Shown here: positions 35,844-44,122 of the stretch, one piece after another
Layout of the letters: each line of letters begins with the position of its first letter
Numbering within the stretch: position 1 is the stretch's first letter
Source of the DNA: Herpetosiphon llansteffanensis
GTDB lineage: Bacteria > Chloroflexota > Chloroflexia > Chloroflexales > Herpetosiphonaceae
Length of the DNA: 64,000 bases
Direction of reading: 5' to 3'
NCBI RefSeq assembly: GCF_003205875.1
Contig: NZ_PUBZ01000093.1
Span: 1 to 64,000 of the forward strand
The notes under the pieces: generated by a model
Databases searched by the model: none
What the model was told of the DNA's origin: nothing
Seen by the model: only the letters and a program-made list of their open reading frames with translations
Translations under genes and position numbers: made by a program

Positions 35844-36359
35844 ATGATTAAGTCAATTATTGATTCACTATTGATAGCAGCAGGTTGGCAGCCAGATGCA
35901 CAGATGGATCCTGAACCATGGCTCTCTGAGCTGCGTCAGCAGCAATACCCGATTTTTCCGCAATTGATTAAGCTATTACGCCATTATGGTGGGTTTCAGT
36001 TAAATAGCGCAACTCTAGCCCAACCGTGGCAGCTTGATTCAAGCTTGGAAGCGCTATTTGCATGGACTGATCAACCAATTGAGATTCAATTGCTGCCACA
36101 GCTGGCCCCAGCATTGAGCGAAGCAGCCTTTTGGTGTTCTCATGCCTACGTCCAGCTGAGTGGTTTGCAAATTGCCCCAATTGGCAGAATTAAATGTCCA
36201 AATCAAAAAGAGAGCTCGCTCTTTATTCTATCGAACGGTCAAATTATGCACGAATATCATCGTAAAAGCTTGTGTTTGCTTGGGGCAAATTTGCCGCTTG
36301 CGCTGCACCGGCTTCTACAATCATTTTTGTTGATTCAAGCGATTAGCGAGGAGCTTTGA
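35844..36359 (+). CDS. SUKH-like protein B
   Basis: 171 residues, a paralogue of the preceding protein, with the matching QQYPIFPQLIKLLRHYGGF and APIGRIKCPNQKESSLFILSNGQIM segments. AAGGAG sits 5 bp before the ATG, inside the end of gene A, so they are cotranslated. The low similarity between the two suggests different targets. Function inferred from family only. Confidence 0.62.
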   Translation: MIKSIIDSLLIAAGWQPDAQMDPEPWLSELRQQQYPIFPQLIKLLRHYGGFQLNSATLAQPWQLDSSLEALFAWTDQPIEIQLLPQLAPALSEAAFWCSHAYVQLSGLQIAPIGRIKCPNQKESSLFILSNGQIMHEYHRKSLCLLGANLPLALHRLLQSFLLIQAISEEL

Positions 36360-36529
36360 TGTTGAATCATCAAAACAGCATAAGCGCCCATGGTCTCAAT
36401 GTTGCTTTACCAACAAGCAGTTACGCGCTCGCAAAATGCAACTGCGAAGAGCACAAAGTGCATTTGAGCCGCAAATTATTCAAGAACGAGGGTGTAAGGG
36501 TAGGTTTTTAACAATTGGTCTGATTCTGT

Positions 36530-36655
36530 CCATTCCCTCACCCCCCAACCCCTCTCCCGTGCGCGGGCGAGGGGGAGCGGTCGTTTTGCCAAAGCATTGG
36601 TGCAAAACCACGGAATGAACGCCCCCTCGCCCGCGCACGGGAGAGGGGATCTTAA
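36530..36655. repeat. MITE-like element, truncated copy 3
   Basis: Inner arms CCCTCACCCC...GCGCGGGCGAGGGGG and CCCCCTCGCCCGCGCAC...GAGAGGGG form a long inverted repeat. The usual outer TGTA/TACA ends are missing. The rest of the 36360-36793 gap holds a phasin promoter and little else. Confidence 0.75.
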
Positions 36656-36673
36656 AACTTAGCATGCTAGCTC

Positions 36674-36723
36674 TTGACACCTATGACGCGCTGTGTTATA
36701 TTCTTAATAACGCAACGCGTCAT
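36674..36723 (+). promoter_or_regulatory. Phasin promoter flanked by an 8-bp inverted repeat
   Basis: TTGACA at 36674-36679 and TATATT at 36697-36702 (17 bp). ATGACGCG at 36683-36690 and CGCGTCAT at 36716-36723 are perfect inverted copies bracketing the -10 box. A repressor site is likely, perhaps PhaR-like. Confidence 0.65.
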
Positions 36724-36793
36724 GACATCGAAACAACACTCAGCACTATAAACAACTGCCTGCTGGCGGTTGAATCACCCAAAGGAGCGATCT

Positions 36794-37531
36794 ATGACGA
36801 TCATTCGCCAAATTGCTGACACGACTGAAAAACAAGTTAAAAGCGCCCAAAAAGTTGCCCGCCGCTCATGGTTGGCAGGCTTGGGGATTGCTGGTTTGGC
36901 CATCGATAACGGTGAAAAAACCTTCAAAAAATTGATCAAGCGCGGCGAAAAAGTAGCCGCCGGCGTTCGTGGCGATTTAAAAGATTTGAATGTGCGCCTC
37001 CGCCGCGAACAAAACAATTTGAATAACGATGTGCAAGATGCCAGCCAAACTGTCGAACGCGGTGTGAGCGATGTGTTGGAAAACTTGAACATTCCTTCAC
37101 GCAAAACCTTGCGCGTGCTCGATACTCGCATTGCCCAGCTGAACGCTCAATTGCGCGAGCTTGGCAGCGATGGCAGCATCGCCCCAGTTGCCAACTACGA
37201 AAATCTTACCGCCGAAGAAATTATTGTTTTATTGCCAACCTTGAGCCTTGATGAATTGTTTGCTTTGGAAGCCTACGAAAGCAGCCACGCCAAACGCGTC
37301 ACCGTTCAACGCGAAATTGAACAATCGGTTGCCAAACACCTGACCGTCGATGGCGAAATTCGCGAGCCTTTTGCTGGCTACGAAGCGTTGCGGGCTGAAG
37401 AAGCCATTGCCAAGCTCGATGGCTTGGGCATCGCCGAATTGCATCACGTCAAATTGTTTGAAGCCAGCCACGCCAAGCGCGTCACCGTTCAACGCGAAGT
37501 TGAACGCCGGATCGAAGCGCTTCGCGGCTAA
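36794..37531 (+). CDS. Phasin-like (PhaF/PhaI type) protein with internal duplication
   Basis: 245 residues. Residues ~1-110 are a helical, Lys/Arg-rich phasin domain (KVARRSWLAGLGIAGLA, then ENLNIPSRKTLRVLDTRIAQLNAQL), typical of proteins coating polyhydroxyalkanoate granules. Residues ~132-245 hold two ~43-residue repeats, each with a LTAEEII / LRAEEAI start and ending in HAKRVTVQRE. The repeats may bind another protein. AAAGGAG stands 6 bp before ATG 36794. The next gene is a smaller phasin. No PHA synthase is in the window. Confidence 0.78.
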   Translation: MTIIRQIADTTEKQVKSAQKVARRSWLAGLGIAGLAIDNGEKTFKKLIKRGEKVAAGVRGDLKDLNVRLRREQNNLNNDVQDASQTVERGVSDVLENLNIPSRKTLRVLDTRIAQLNAQLRELGSDGSIAPVANYENLTAEEIIVLLPTLSLDELFALEAYESSHAKRVTVQREIEQSVAKHLTVDGEIREPFAGYEALRAEEAIAKLDGLGIAELHHVKLFEASHAKRVTVQREVERRIEALRG

Positions 37532-37594
37532 TTTGGCGCGGTGCTATACTGGAACAACTGGTGAGCGATAGGTCAATCCAAAGGAGTTATTGTA

Positions 37595-37990
37595 ATGGCT
37601 GATGAAATCGAAGTAAACTTGAATGAAATCAAGAAAGATGCTGATGATCGTGGCGTGCCATTTGTCGATGGCGTGCGCAAATTGATGTTGGCTGCTGTTG
37701 GCGCTGTCGCCATGACCCGCGACGAGATGGAACAATTCGTTGGTCGCTTGGTCGATCGTGGTGAAGTTGCCGAACGCGAAGCCAAAACCTTGTTAAATGA
37801 TGTGCTTTCGCGCCGCAAACGCGAAGTTGAGCATGTTGCCGATGAAGCTGAATCACGGGTTGAATCACGCCTCGAACAAGTGCTCAACCGCATGAATATT
37901 CCATCAAAGCGCGATATTGATGAGTTGAGCGACAAAATTGCCCAACTTTCGGCCCGCGTGGAAGAATTGAAGAAAAGCCGCAACGCCTAA
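37595..37990 (+). CDS. Phasin-like coiled-coil protein
   Basis: 131 residues, helical throughout. GVRKLMLAAVGAVAMTRDEMEQFVGRLVDRGE is the usual N-terminal phasin segment; the C-terminus has NRMNIPSKRDIDELSDKIAQL, matching the NLNIPSRK coiled coil of the preceding protein. AAAGGAG precedes the ATG. It is in one unit with the larger phasin; a strong hairpin follows. Granule association is inferred from the family. Confidence 0.78.
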   Translation: MADEIEVNLNEIKKDADDRGVPFVDGVRKLMLAAVGAVAMTRDEMEQFVGRLVDRGEVAEREAKTLLNDVLSRRKREVEHVADEAESRVESRLEQVLNRMNIPSKRDIDELSDKIAQLSARVEELKKSRNA

Positions 37991-38018
37991 CCCCTAGGCC
38001 TGCTGCTTCGCAAAGTGC

Positions 38019-38061
38019 AAATCCCTCTTGAATGGCGAAAAACCATTCGAGGGGGATTTTT
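38019..38061 (+). terminator. Rho-independent terminator after the phasins
   Basis: AATCCCTCTTGAATGG pairs with CCATTCGAGGGGGATT, with a T run (ATTTTTG) at the end. Confidence 0.85.
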
Positions 38062-38156
38062 GCTTCTCAACCAAGCTGCATCTGGTGTTATGATGGGCGC
38101 TAGCACGCTTTTGTGAGCGTTGTTGGTTAAATTCAAGCACTCTGATGGGGGTTGGC

Positions 38157-38963
38157 ATGATCGAGCAAATCCAACGCTTATTGCGGTATCCTGAGTTGAT
38201 TCATGGCGTTTCAACCCGCCAAGGTGGGGTCAGTAAACCACCCCATGCAACCCTCAATCTTGGTTTTTCGCGGCCCGACGATCCCGCTGCCGTCTTGGAA
38301 AATCGCCACCGCTTCGCAGAACAGGTTGGCTTTACCTTGGATGATGCGGTTTTGGCTGGTCAAGTCCATGGCACAACCGTCGCCGTGGTGGGCGAATTGC
38401 AGCGCGGACGCGGCGCGAGCGAGCGCGAAACAACCTTGCCGCCTGCCGATGGCTTAGTCACCAACCAACCTGGGCTGGTGCTGTGGGCTAATTTTGCCGA
38501 TTGCACGCCATTGCTTTTTTTCGACCCGATTGCCCAAGCGGTTGGCGTGGCTCACGCCGGTTGGCAAGGCACGGTTAATAATATTGCTCGGGTGGTCATC
38601 ACAACCATGCAAGCCCAATTTGGTTCCGAGCCAGCCAACATTCTGGCGGCAATCGGCCCAGCGATTGGCCCATGTTGCTATGAGGTCGATCAGCCAGTGA
38701 TCGGCGCGGTTGAACAAGCATTCGGCGAGCATTCGGCCCATGTGTTGTTGCGCCAACTTGGCAAACAACGTCCGCATTTTGATTTATGGGCGGCAAATGC
38801 CCATTGGTTGCTGCAAGCTGGCATTCAACCTGCCAACCTGATTAACATGAATTTATGTACAGCTTGTCATAATGATCGCTTCTTTTCGCATCGTCACGAA
38901 GCAGGAGCTACCGGTCGCTTTGCTGCGGTGATTGGTCTACGCGAGGTACGTCATGCCGTTTGA
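38157..38963 (+). CDS. pgeF: PgeF/YfiH multicopper-like laccase-domain protein
   Basis: 268 residues. The E. coli homologue is a peptidoglycan-editing factor; human FAMIN-type relatives are purine nucleoside enzymes. The metal-site residues are present: GQVHG (His), ADCTPLLF (Cys) and AHAGWQG (His). HGVSTRQGGVS and NLCTACHNDRFFSHR are family-typical. ATG at 38157 is used, with GGGGGTTGG just before it; an ATG four codons upstream is in frame. It overlaps yggS by 11 bp, a common pairing in bacteria. Confidence 0.9.
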   Translation: MIEQIQRLLRYPELIHGVSTRQGGVSKPPHATLNLGFSRPDDPAAVLENRHRFAEQVGFTLDDAVLAGQVHGTTVAVVGELQRGRGASERETTLPPADGLVTNQPGLVLWANFADCTPLLFFDPIAQAVGVAHAGWQGTVNNIARVVITTMQAQFGSEPANILAAIGPAIGPCCYEVDQPVIGAVEQAFGEHSAHVLLRQLGKQRPHFDLWAANAHWLLQAGIQPANLINMNLCTACHNDRFFSHRHEAGATGRFAAVIGLREVRHAV

Positions 38964-39699
38964 TCAGGCTCAATTGTTGGAACAAATTGCTCAGATTCAG
39001 CACCGGATCGACCAAGCTGCTCAGCGCAGTCAGCGCGATCCTGCCAGCGTGCGCTTGATTGCAGTTACCAAAACCCACCCAATGCTGCGGGTCAACGCGG
39101 TTTTGGCTGCTGGCATTCACGATGTTGGCGAAAATCGGGTGCAAGAGGCCGAGGAGAAAATTGCCCTGCAAACGCCAGAAGCCGTAGCGCAAACCCGCTG
39201 GCATTTAATTGGCCATTTGCAACGCAACAAGGCACGGCGAGCTGCCAAGCTTTTTTCATTAATTCATTCAATCGATAGCCTTAAATTGGCCGAAATTCTC
39301 AACCGCATTGTTGATGAAGAAGCCAACGTTATTCCTCAGCCCTTGCCAATTTTGCTGCAAGTTAATGTTTCAGGTGAGCGTTCCAAAGATGGCTTTGAAT
39401 TGACTGGCGGGGTGCGCAATCCCGCATGGCTCGATTTTGTCGCCGACGTTCGCGCCATCGCTCAGCTACCGTTGATCGATTTGCAGGGCTTTATGACGAT
39501 TGCGCCCTATTCTGATGATGTTGAGGGAGTGGTGCGGCCATGTTTTCGGGCCTTGCGCGACGTACGCGATGCGCTTGAACAGCAGCTCGATCGGCCTCTA
39601 CCAGAGCTTTCGATGGGCATGAGCGGCGATTTTGAGGTGGCCATCGAGGAAGGCTCGACGTTTGTGCGGGTAGGCACTGCGTTGTTTGGCGCGCGCTAA
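38953..39699 (+). CDS. yggS: YggS/PLPBP-family pyridoxal phosphate-binding protein
   Basis: 248 residues, fold III PLP barrel, single domain. The PLP lysine is in LIAVTKTHP; HLIGHLQRNKAR and LSMGMSGDFEVAIEEGSTFVR are signature segments. The family keeps PLP balance and has no known enzymatic reaction. The start at ATG 38953 is supported by GAGGTACGTC; an earlier in-frame codon at 38932 lies deep in pgeF. It precedes the ebo cluster but is separated from it by 85 bp. Confidence 0.92.
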   Translation: MPFDQAQLLEQIAQIQHRIDQAAQRSQRDPASVRLIAVTKTHPMLRVNAVLAAGIHDVGENRVQEAEEKIALQTPEAVAQTRWHLIGHLQRNKARRAAKLFSLIHSIDSLKLAEILNRIVDEEANVIPQPLPILLQVNVSGERSKDGFELTGGVRNPAWLDFVADVRAIAQLPLIDLQGFMTIAPYSDDVEGVVRPCFRALRDVRDALEQQLDRPLPELSMGMSGDFEVAIEEGSTFVRVGTALFGAR

Positions 39700-39784
39700 A
39701 TAACGGCCTACTACAAGCTATGCTAAAATTGGAATATTGTAATTTCAGTATTTGGAGCAACTGCTCATAGTGGTAGAGATGGCT

Positions 39785-40936
39785 ATGCGTTCGATCCAGC
39801 AAGCGTTTGAAGTACGCTATTCGTATCCTGTTCATTGCACCTACAAACTTTTTGACCTAGCTAACCCATGTTTAGCTGAGATAGTTGCCCCAGCGCCTAG
39901 CCAGCCCAAGCTTTGGGTGGTGCTTGATCAGGCTGTGGCGGAGCATCACCCAACCCTTTTAGCCGAGATTGCGGCTTATGCCCAAGCCAGCCAAGCCTTT
40001 GAATTGGTCGAGCCAAGCCTGGTGCTCGCTGGTGGCGAAGCGATTAAACACAGCAGCGAGCCGCTGCAAGCAGTGTACACCGGCATTAATCGCTATGCCA
40101 TCGATCGCCATTCGTATGTGATGGCGATTGGTGGCGGGGCATTAATCGATATGGTTGGCTATGCAGCGGCAACCGCCCATCGTGGCGTGCGCTTGATTCG
40201 CGTGCCAACCACGGTTTTGGCCCAAAACGATGCTGCGGTTGGGGTGAAAAATAGCATCAATGCCTTTGGCAAAAAGAATTTTCTAGGCACGTTTGCGCCG
40301 CCCTACGCGGTGCTCAACGATAGCCACTTTTTGACCACACTCAGCGAGCGCGATTGGCGCAGTGGCATTGCCGAAGCTATCAAAGTGGCGTTGCTCAAAG
40401 ATGCAGCTTTTTTTGCCACGATTGAGCGCACTGCGCCAGCGCTTCAGCAGCGCGATTTGAATGTGATGCAGGATCAGATTTTTCGCTGTGCCGAGCTGCA
40501 TCTCGCTCACATTGCTGGTGGCGACCCGTTTGAGCGTGGCTCGGCGCGACCCCTAGATTTTGGCCATTGGGCGGCGCATAAACTTGAATATCTCAGCGAT
40601 TATAGCCTGCGCCATGGCGAAGCAGTGGCAATTGGGATTGCGCTCGATTGCACGTATGGCTATTTAAAAGGCGATTTGGCTGAGGCTCCGTGGCAACGGG
40701 TGTTAAATTGCTTAACTGCGCTTGGCTTCGACCTCTATCACCCAGCTCTGAGCAGCTATCTTGCGCAGATCGAGCATCCCCAAAGCCTATTGAGTGGCTT
40801 AACTGAGTTTCGCGAACACCTTGGCGGCCAATTAACCATCACATTAATTCGCGATATTGGCCAACCCTACGAAGTGCACACAATTGATTTAACGGTTATG
40901 CAACAAGCCATTCGCTATTTAGCCGAACGCGCTTGA
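39785..40936 (+). CDS. eboD: EboD: sugar phosphate cyclase (dehydroquinate-synthase-like)
   Basis: 383 residues. NAD- and metal-dependent cyclase fold of the 3-dehydroquinate synthase superfamily. AIGGGALIDMVGYAAATAHRG and PTTVLAQNDAAVGVKN mark the nucleotide-binding half. Metal ligands: Glu in GIAEAIKVALLKD, His in FGHWAAHKLE and His in RHGEAVAIGI. The KNSINAFGKKNFLGTFAPP segment is like that of EboD/valiolone-type cyclases rather than AroB. It opens a cluster with TatD, EboE, UbiA and EboF genes, which fixes the assignment. The start could also be ATG 39779 or an upstream TTG; 39785 has the best spacing. The product is not known. Confidence 0.85.
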   Translation: MRSIQQAFEVRYSYPVHCTYKLFDLANPCLAEIVAPAPSQPKLWVVLDQAVAEHHPTLLAEIAAYAQASQAFELVEPSLVLAGGEAIKHSSEPLQAVYTGINRYAIDRHSYVMAIGGGALIDMVGYAAATAHRGVRLIRVPTTVLAQNDAAVGVKNSINAFGKKNFLGTFAPPYAVLNDSHFLTTLSERDWRSGIAEAIKVALLKDAAFFATIERTAPALQQRDLNVMQDQIFRCAELHLAHIAGGDPFERGSARPLDFGHWAAHKLEYLSDYSLRHGEAVAIGIALDCTYGYLKGDLAEAPWQRVLNCLTALGFDLYHPALSSYLAQIEHPQSLLSGLTEFREHLGGQLTITLIRDIGQPYEVHTIDLTVMQQAIRYLAERA

Positions 40937-40948
40937 AACGAGGATTTT

Positions 40949-41251
40949 ATGCAGATTGAAGGTTCTTGCCCACGCACGCAGCGTGAATTAATTGAGCTTG
41001 AATTTATTGAGCATCGGACCAAAATCTTAGATATTGCTGCCTTTTTGGATCGCTTTGATCGCTCGATTGAGCACAACGCCAACGACGATTTTCGCATCAA
41101 AGCGTTTCGCGAAGCACTTGCAGCGCTCAATAGCGCCGAATTTGGCCGCGTCGAACGGATTCAAATGTTGTTGAGCGATTTGAGTAGCGAGCTACGCGCT
41201 GAACGCGATGGCCAAAGTGCCTATGGTGCTGCCAAGGAGAGTGAGCAATGA
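40949..41251 (+). CDS. Small helical protein in the ebo cluster
   Basis: 100 residues, helical and charged: [19 protein letters not shown] then [15 protein letters not shown] and [11 protein letters not shown] do not recognise a domain. It occupies the place where eboA might be expected but is shorter than the EboA proteins I know, so I do not call it EboA. It starts 12 bp after eboD (GAGGATTTT before the ATG) and overlaps the TatD gene by 4 bp, so it is part of the pathway. Confidence 0.65.
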   Translation: MQIEGSCPRTQRELIELEFIEHRTKILDIAAFLDRFDRSIEHNANDDFRIKAFREALAALNSAEFGRVERIQMLLSDLSSELRAERDGQSAYGAAKESEQ

Positions 41252-42078
41252 TCAACTATATCGATTTGCATGCCCATATGGTTTCGCGCACCACCGATGA
41301 TTACCACGCCATGGCTTTGACTGGCTGTGTTGCAGTGACCGAACCAGCATTTTGGGCTGGCTACGATCGGGTTTCGGCCAGCGCCTTTGCTGATTATTTT
41401 AAACATTTAACCGAATTTGAACCCCAACGCGCAGCGAAATATGGCATTCAGCATTATACTTGGCTCTGTTTGAACCCCAAAGAAGGCGAAGATCGCGAAC
41501 TGGCGCGTGAAGTCTTGGCAATTATTCCGCAATTTTTGGATCGCCCAAATGTGTTGGGGATTGGCGAAATTGGCCTCAACCGCGTAACCCGCAACGAGCT
41601 GGCAACCTTCATCGATCATGTTGAATTGGCGCTAGAGCATAATCAATTGATTCATATTCACACCCCGCACCTTGAAGATAAATACAAAGGTACCAAGGCA
41701 ATTGTTGAAACCTTGGCCAGCAACAGCCGCATCGATCCTAGTAGAGTGATGGTTGATCATGTTGAGGAACATACGATTCGCATGGTGCTTGAGCATGGTT
41801 TTTGGGCTGGCTTGACGCTGTATCCCATGACCAAAGTTTCGCCAGGCCGCGCGATTGATATGCTCGAAATGTATGGCACCGAGCGCTTGTGTGTCGCCTC
41901 AGCCTGCGATTGGGGGCCAAGCCAACCGCTGGCCATTCCCAATTGTATGTTTGAAATGCGCCGCCGTGGTCATTCGCAGCAATGGATTCACGAGGTGGTG
42001 TATACCAATCCCAGCCGCTTCCTGAGCCAAAGCCCCAAATTTAAGCTCGCGCCACTTGAGCAAGCATTGGTGCAGTAA
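41248..42078 (+). CDS. eboB: EboB: TatD-family metal hydrolase
   Basis: 276 residues, amidohydrolase TIM barrel. Metal ligands are visible: DLHAH (HxH), GIGEIGLN (Glu), HIHTPH (His), MVDHVEEHT (His) and ASACDWG (Asp). The sequence between differs from housekeeping TatD nucleases. Ebo clusters carry such a protein as EboB. It overlaps the preceding gene by 4 bp (ATGA) and is 2 bp from eboE. Substrate unknown. Confidence 0.85.
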   Translation: MINYIDLHAHMVSRTTDDYHAMALTGCVAVTEPAFWAGYDRVSASAFADYFKHLTEFEPQRAAKYGIQHYTWLCLNPKEGEDRELAREVLAIIPQFLDRPNVLGIGEIGLNRVTRNELATFIDHVELALEHNQLIHIHTPHLEDKYKGTKAIVETLASNSRIDPSRVMVDHVEEHTIRMVLEHGFWAGLTLYPMTKVSPGRAIDMLEMYGTERLCVASACDWGPSQPLAIPNCMFEMRRRGHSQQWIHEVVYTNPSRFLSQSPKFKLAPLEQALVQ

Positions 42079-42080
42079 CG

Positions 42081-43283
42081 ATGCAAGTGAAGCAATCGCC
42101 GCAACTGGATTTGACCTACTGCACCAATATTCACCCTGCCAATGGCTGGCCAGCAGTGCTGGCTGGCTTACAACAGCATGTACTCGGGCTTAAACAGCGG
42201 GTAGCGCCCGACCAAGCGTTTGGCATTGGCCTGCGGCTTTCGGGCCAAGAAAGCCATGAATTATTGCAGCCAGCACCTTTAGCTGCATTTCAAGCTTGGT
42301 TAACTGAACATAACTTATATGTTTTTACCCTGAATGGCTTTCCTTACCACCCATTTCATCAACAACCAGTCAAGGATCAGGTGCATGCGCCCGATTGGCG
42401 TGAGCCTGAACGAGTTGCTTACACACTGCGCTTGATCGAAATTTTGGCGGCGCTGTTGCCAAAGGGTATGCATGGCTCAATTTCGACCAGCCCGTTGAGC
42501 TATAAACCATGGTTTGCTGATTTAACCAGCGTGCCATGGGCCTTGCTCAATCGTCATGTGTTGCAAGTGGTTGCTGCCTTGGTGCTGCTTGAACGCGAGC
42601 GCGGCATCCTCATTCAACTAGCCTTCGAGCCAGAGCCAGATGGCTTGCTCGAAAATAGCAGCGAATTGATTAGTTATTTTGAGCAATTGCTGGATGATGG
42701 TTCTGCCGAATTGGCGGCCATGCTCGATTGCTCGTTGCTCGAAGCCCAAACGGCGATTCGCCGCCACGTGGCTGCTTGCTTGGATACTTGTCATTGTGCG
42801 GTGGCCTACGAAGCACCGCGCACGGTGATTGCCAACTATCAAACAGCAGGGTTGAACATTGCCAAAGTGCAGCTTAGCTCGGCATTGCAAGTCGAGCTTG
42901 GTGACGATCGCCAAGCTGTAGCCGCTGCCTTAACGCCATTTAGCGAGGCAATTTATTTGCATCAAGTCATTCAGCGCAATCGCGATGGCTCGTTGCTGCA
43001 ATATCGCGATTTGCCCCAAGCTTTGGCGGCAATCGACGACCCGCAAGCCTGCGAATGGCGCATTCATTTTCATGTGCCGATTTTTACTAGCAGTTTTGGC
43101 CTGCTGAATGCCACTCAACCAGCCTTGCTAGAATGTTTGCAGCTGTTGACCGAGCAACCCTACAGCCAGCATTTAGAGATCGAAACTTATACCTGGGATG
43201 TGCTGCCAAGCCAATTAAAGCTCGATCTGACCGAATCGATTGCGCGAGAATATGCGTGGGTGCTGCATGAACTCAAGCGCTAA
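42081..43283 (+). CDS. eboE: EboE: xylose-isomerase-like TIM barrel protein
   Basis: 400 residues. Starts with LDLTYCTNIHPANGW, then FGIGLRLSGQES, VFTLNGFPYHPFH and GSISTSPLSYKP; the second half has CLDTCHCAVAYE and VKVQLSS-like strands. These are the characteristic segments of the EboE family, related to AP endonuclease 2/xylose isomerase barrels. His and Glu residues suggest a metal site (IQLAFEPEPDG). No SD is evident; translation is coupled to eboB. The reaction is unknown. Confidence 0.85.
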   Translation: MQVKQSPQLDLTYCTNIHPANGWPAVLAGLQQHVLGLKQRVAPDQAFGIGLRLSGQESHELLQPAPLAAFQAWLTEHNLYVFTLNGFPYHPFHQQPVKDQVHAPDWREPERVAYTLRLIEILAALLPKGMHGSISTSPLSYKPWFADLTSVPWALLNRHVLQVVAALVLLERERGILIQLAFEPEPDGLLENSSELISYFEQLLDDGSAELAAMLDCSLLEAQTAIRRHVAACLDTCHCAVAYEAPRTVIANYQTAGLNIAKVQLSSALQVELGDDRQAVAAALTPFSEAIYLHQVIQRNRDGSLLQYRDLPQALAAIDDPQACEWRIHFHVPIFTSSFGLLNATQPALLECLQLLTEQPYSQHLEIETYTWDVLPSQLKLDLTESIAREYAWVLHELKR

Positions 43284-44121
43284 ATCTGGCTGGTTTGCCT
43301 ATTTGGAGTTGATGCGCATCTCCAATAATCCGACCGTGATCAGCAATACGCTTGCTGGCGTAGCTTTGGCTGGTGTGAGCATCGGCGATTGGCGGGTGTG
43401 GCTGTTGGCGCTGGCATTTAGCCTTTTCTATAGCGCTGGCATGGTGTTTAACGATTGGTGCGATTATGCAATCGACCTGCGTGAACGCCCAGATCGGCCT
43501 TTGCCTAGTGGTCGCGTCAGCCGCAAGGCCGCGTTGCTGCTAACAATCGGCTTGTTTGGAGTTGGTTTGGGCTGTGTGGCGCTGGTGAGTTGGCAAGGTT
43601 TGCTTTGGGCCAGCTGCTTGGTTGCCCTGATCGTCCTCTATGATCTGTGGCACAAAACCAATCCAATCAGCCCAGTGCTGATGGCTGGTACACGCATTTT
43701 GGTCTATCTCAGCACAATTGCGGCCTTGGGTGCTGGTTTTTCGTGGCAATCATGGCTGGCGGTTGGCTTGTTATTTTGTTATGTGATGGGCTTTACCTTT
43801 ATCGCCAAATCGGAGCTACGCCCACAATTGAAGGCGCTATGGCCTGCGCTATGTGTGCTGCTGCCCGCTGGCTATGCCTTGGTTACGCCCGATTTTAGCC
43901 CGATTATTGTGAGTGTGGGCTTGCTGAGTTGGGTCTTGCACAGCATCAGTTTGGTCTATCGCCAGCGCCTGATTGGCCCAGCGATTGGCCGTTTGATTGC
44001 AGGCATTAGCCTATTCGATGCGCTCGTATGCATTGTTGCTGGCAATTTGTGGGCTTGCTCGTTTGCAATTGCCGCCTTTGGCCTCACTCGTTTGGCTCAA
44101 CGCTCTATTCAAGGAACCTAA
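43267..44121 (+). CDS. eboC: EboC: UbiA-family prenyltransferase
   Basis: 284 residues, eight to nine helices. The first Asp-rich motif is NDWCDYAIDLRERPDRPLPSG, as in UbiA-type enzymes (N-D-x2-D-x4-D and DRPLPSG); the second, YDLWHKTNP, has one Asp and is unusual. It should transfer a prenyl chain to a small substrate inside the membrane. ATG at 43267 overlaps the end of eboE by 17 bp; earlier in-frame ATGs (43240, 43252) are less likely. It precedes eboF by one base. Confidence 0.85.
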   Translation: MNSSAKSGWFAYLELMRISNNPTVISNTLAGVALAGVSIGDWRVWLLALAFSLFYSAGMVFNDWCDYAIDLRERPDRPLPSGRVSRKAALLLTIGLFGVGLGCVALVSWQGLLWASCLVALIVLYDLWHKTNPISPVLMAGTRILVYLSTIAALGAGFSWQSWLAVGLLFCYVMGFTFIAKSELRPQLKALWPALCVLLPAGYALVTPDFSPIIVSVGLLSWVLHSISLVYRQRLIGPAIGRLIAGISLFDALVCIVAGNLWACSFAIAAFGLTRLAQRSIQGT

Positions 44122-44122
44122 G

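Noticed and set aside
40949-41251. Calling the small ebo gene eboA
   Set aside because: It is shorter than EboA proteins and has no segment I can match to them.
43997-44122. 42-codon extension of EboF overlapping the prenyltransferase gene
   Set aside because: It lies in another frame of eboC, and AAGGAA is correctly spaced before ATG 44123.
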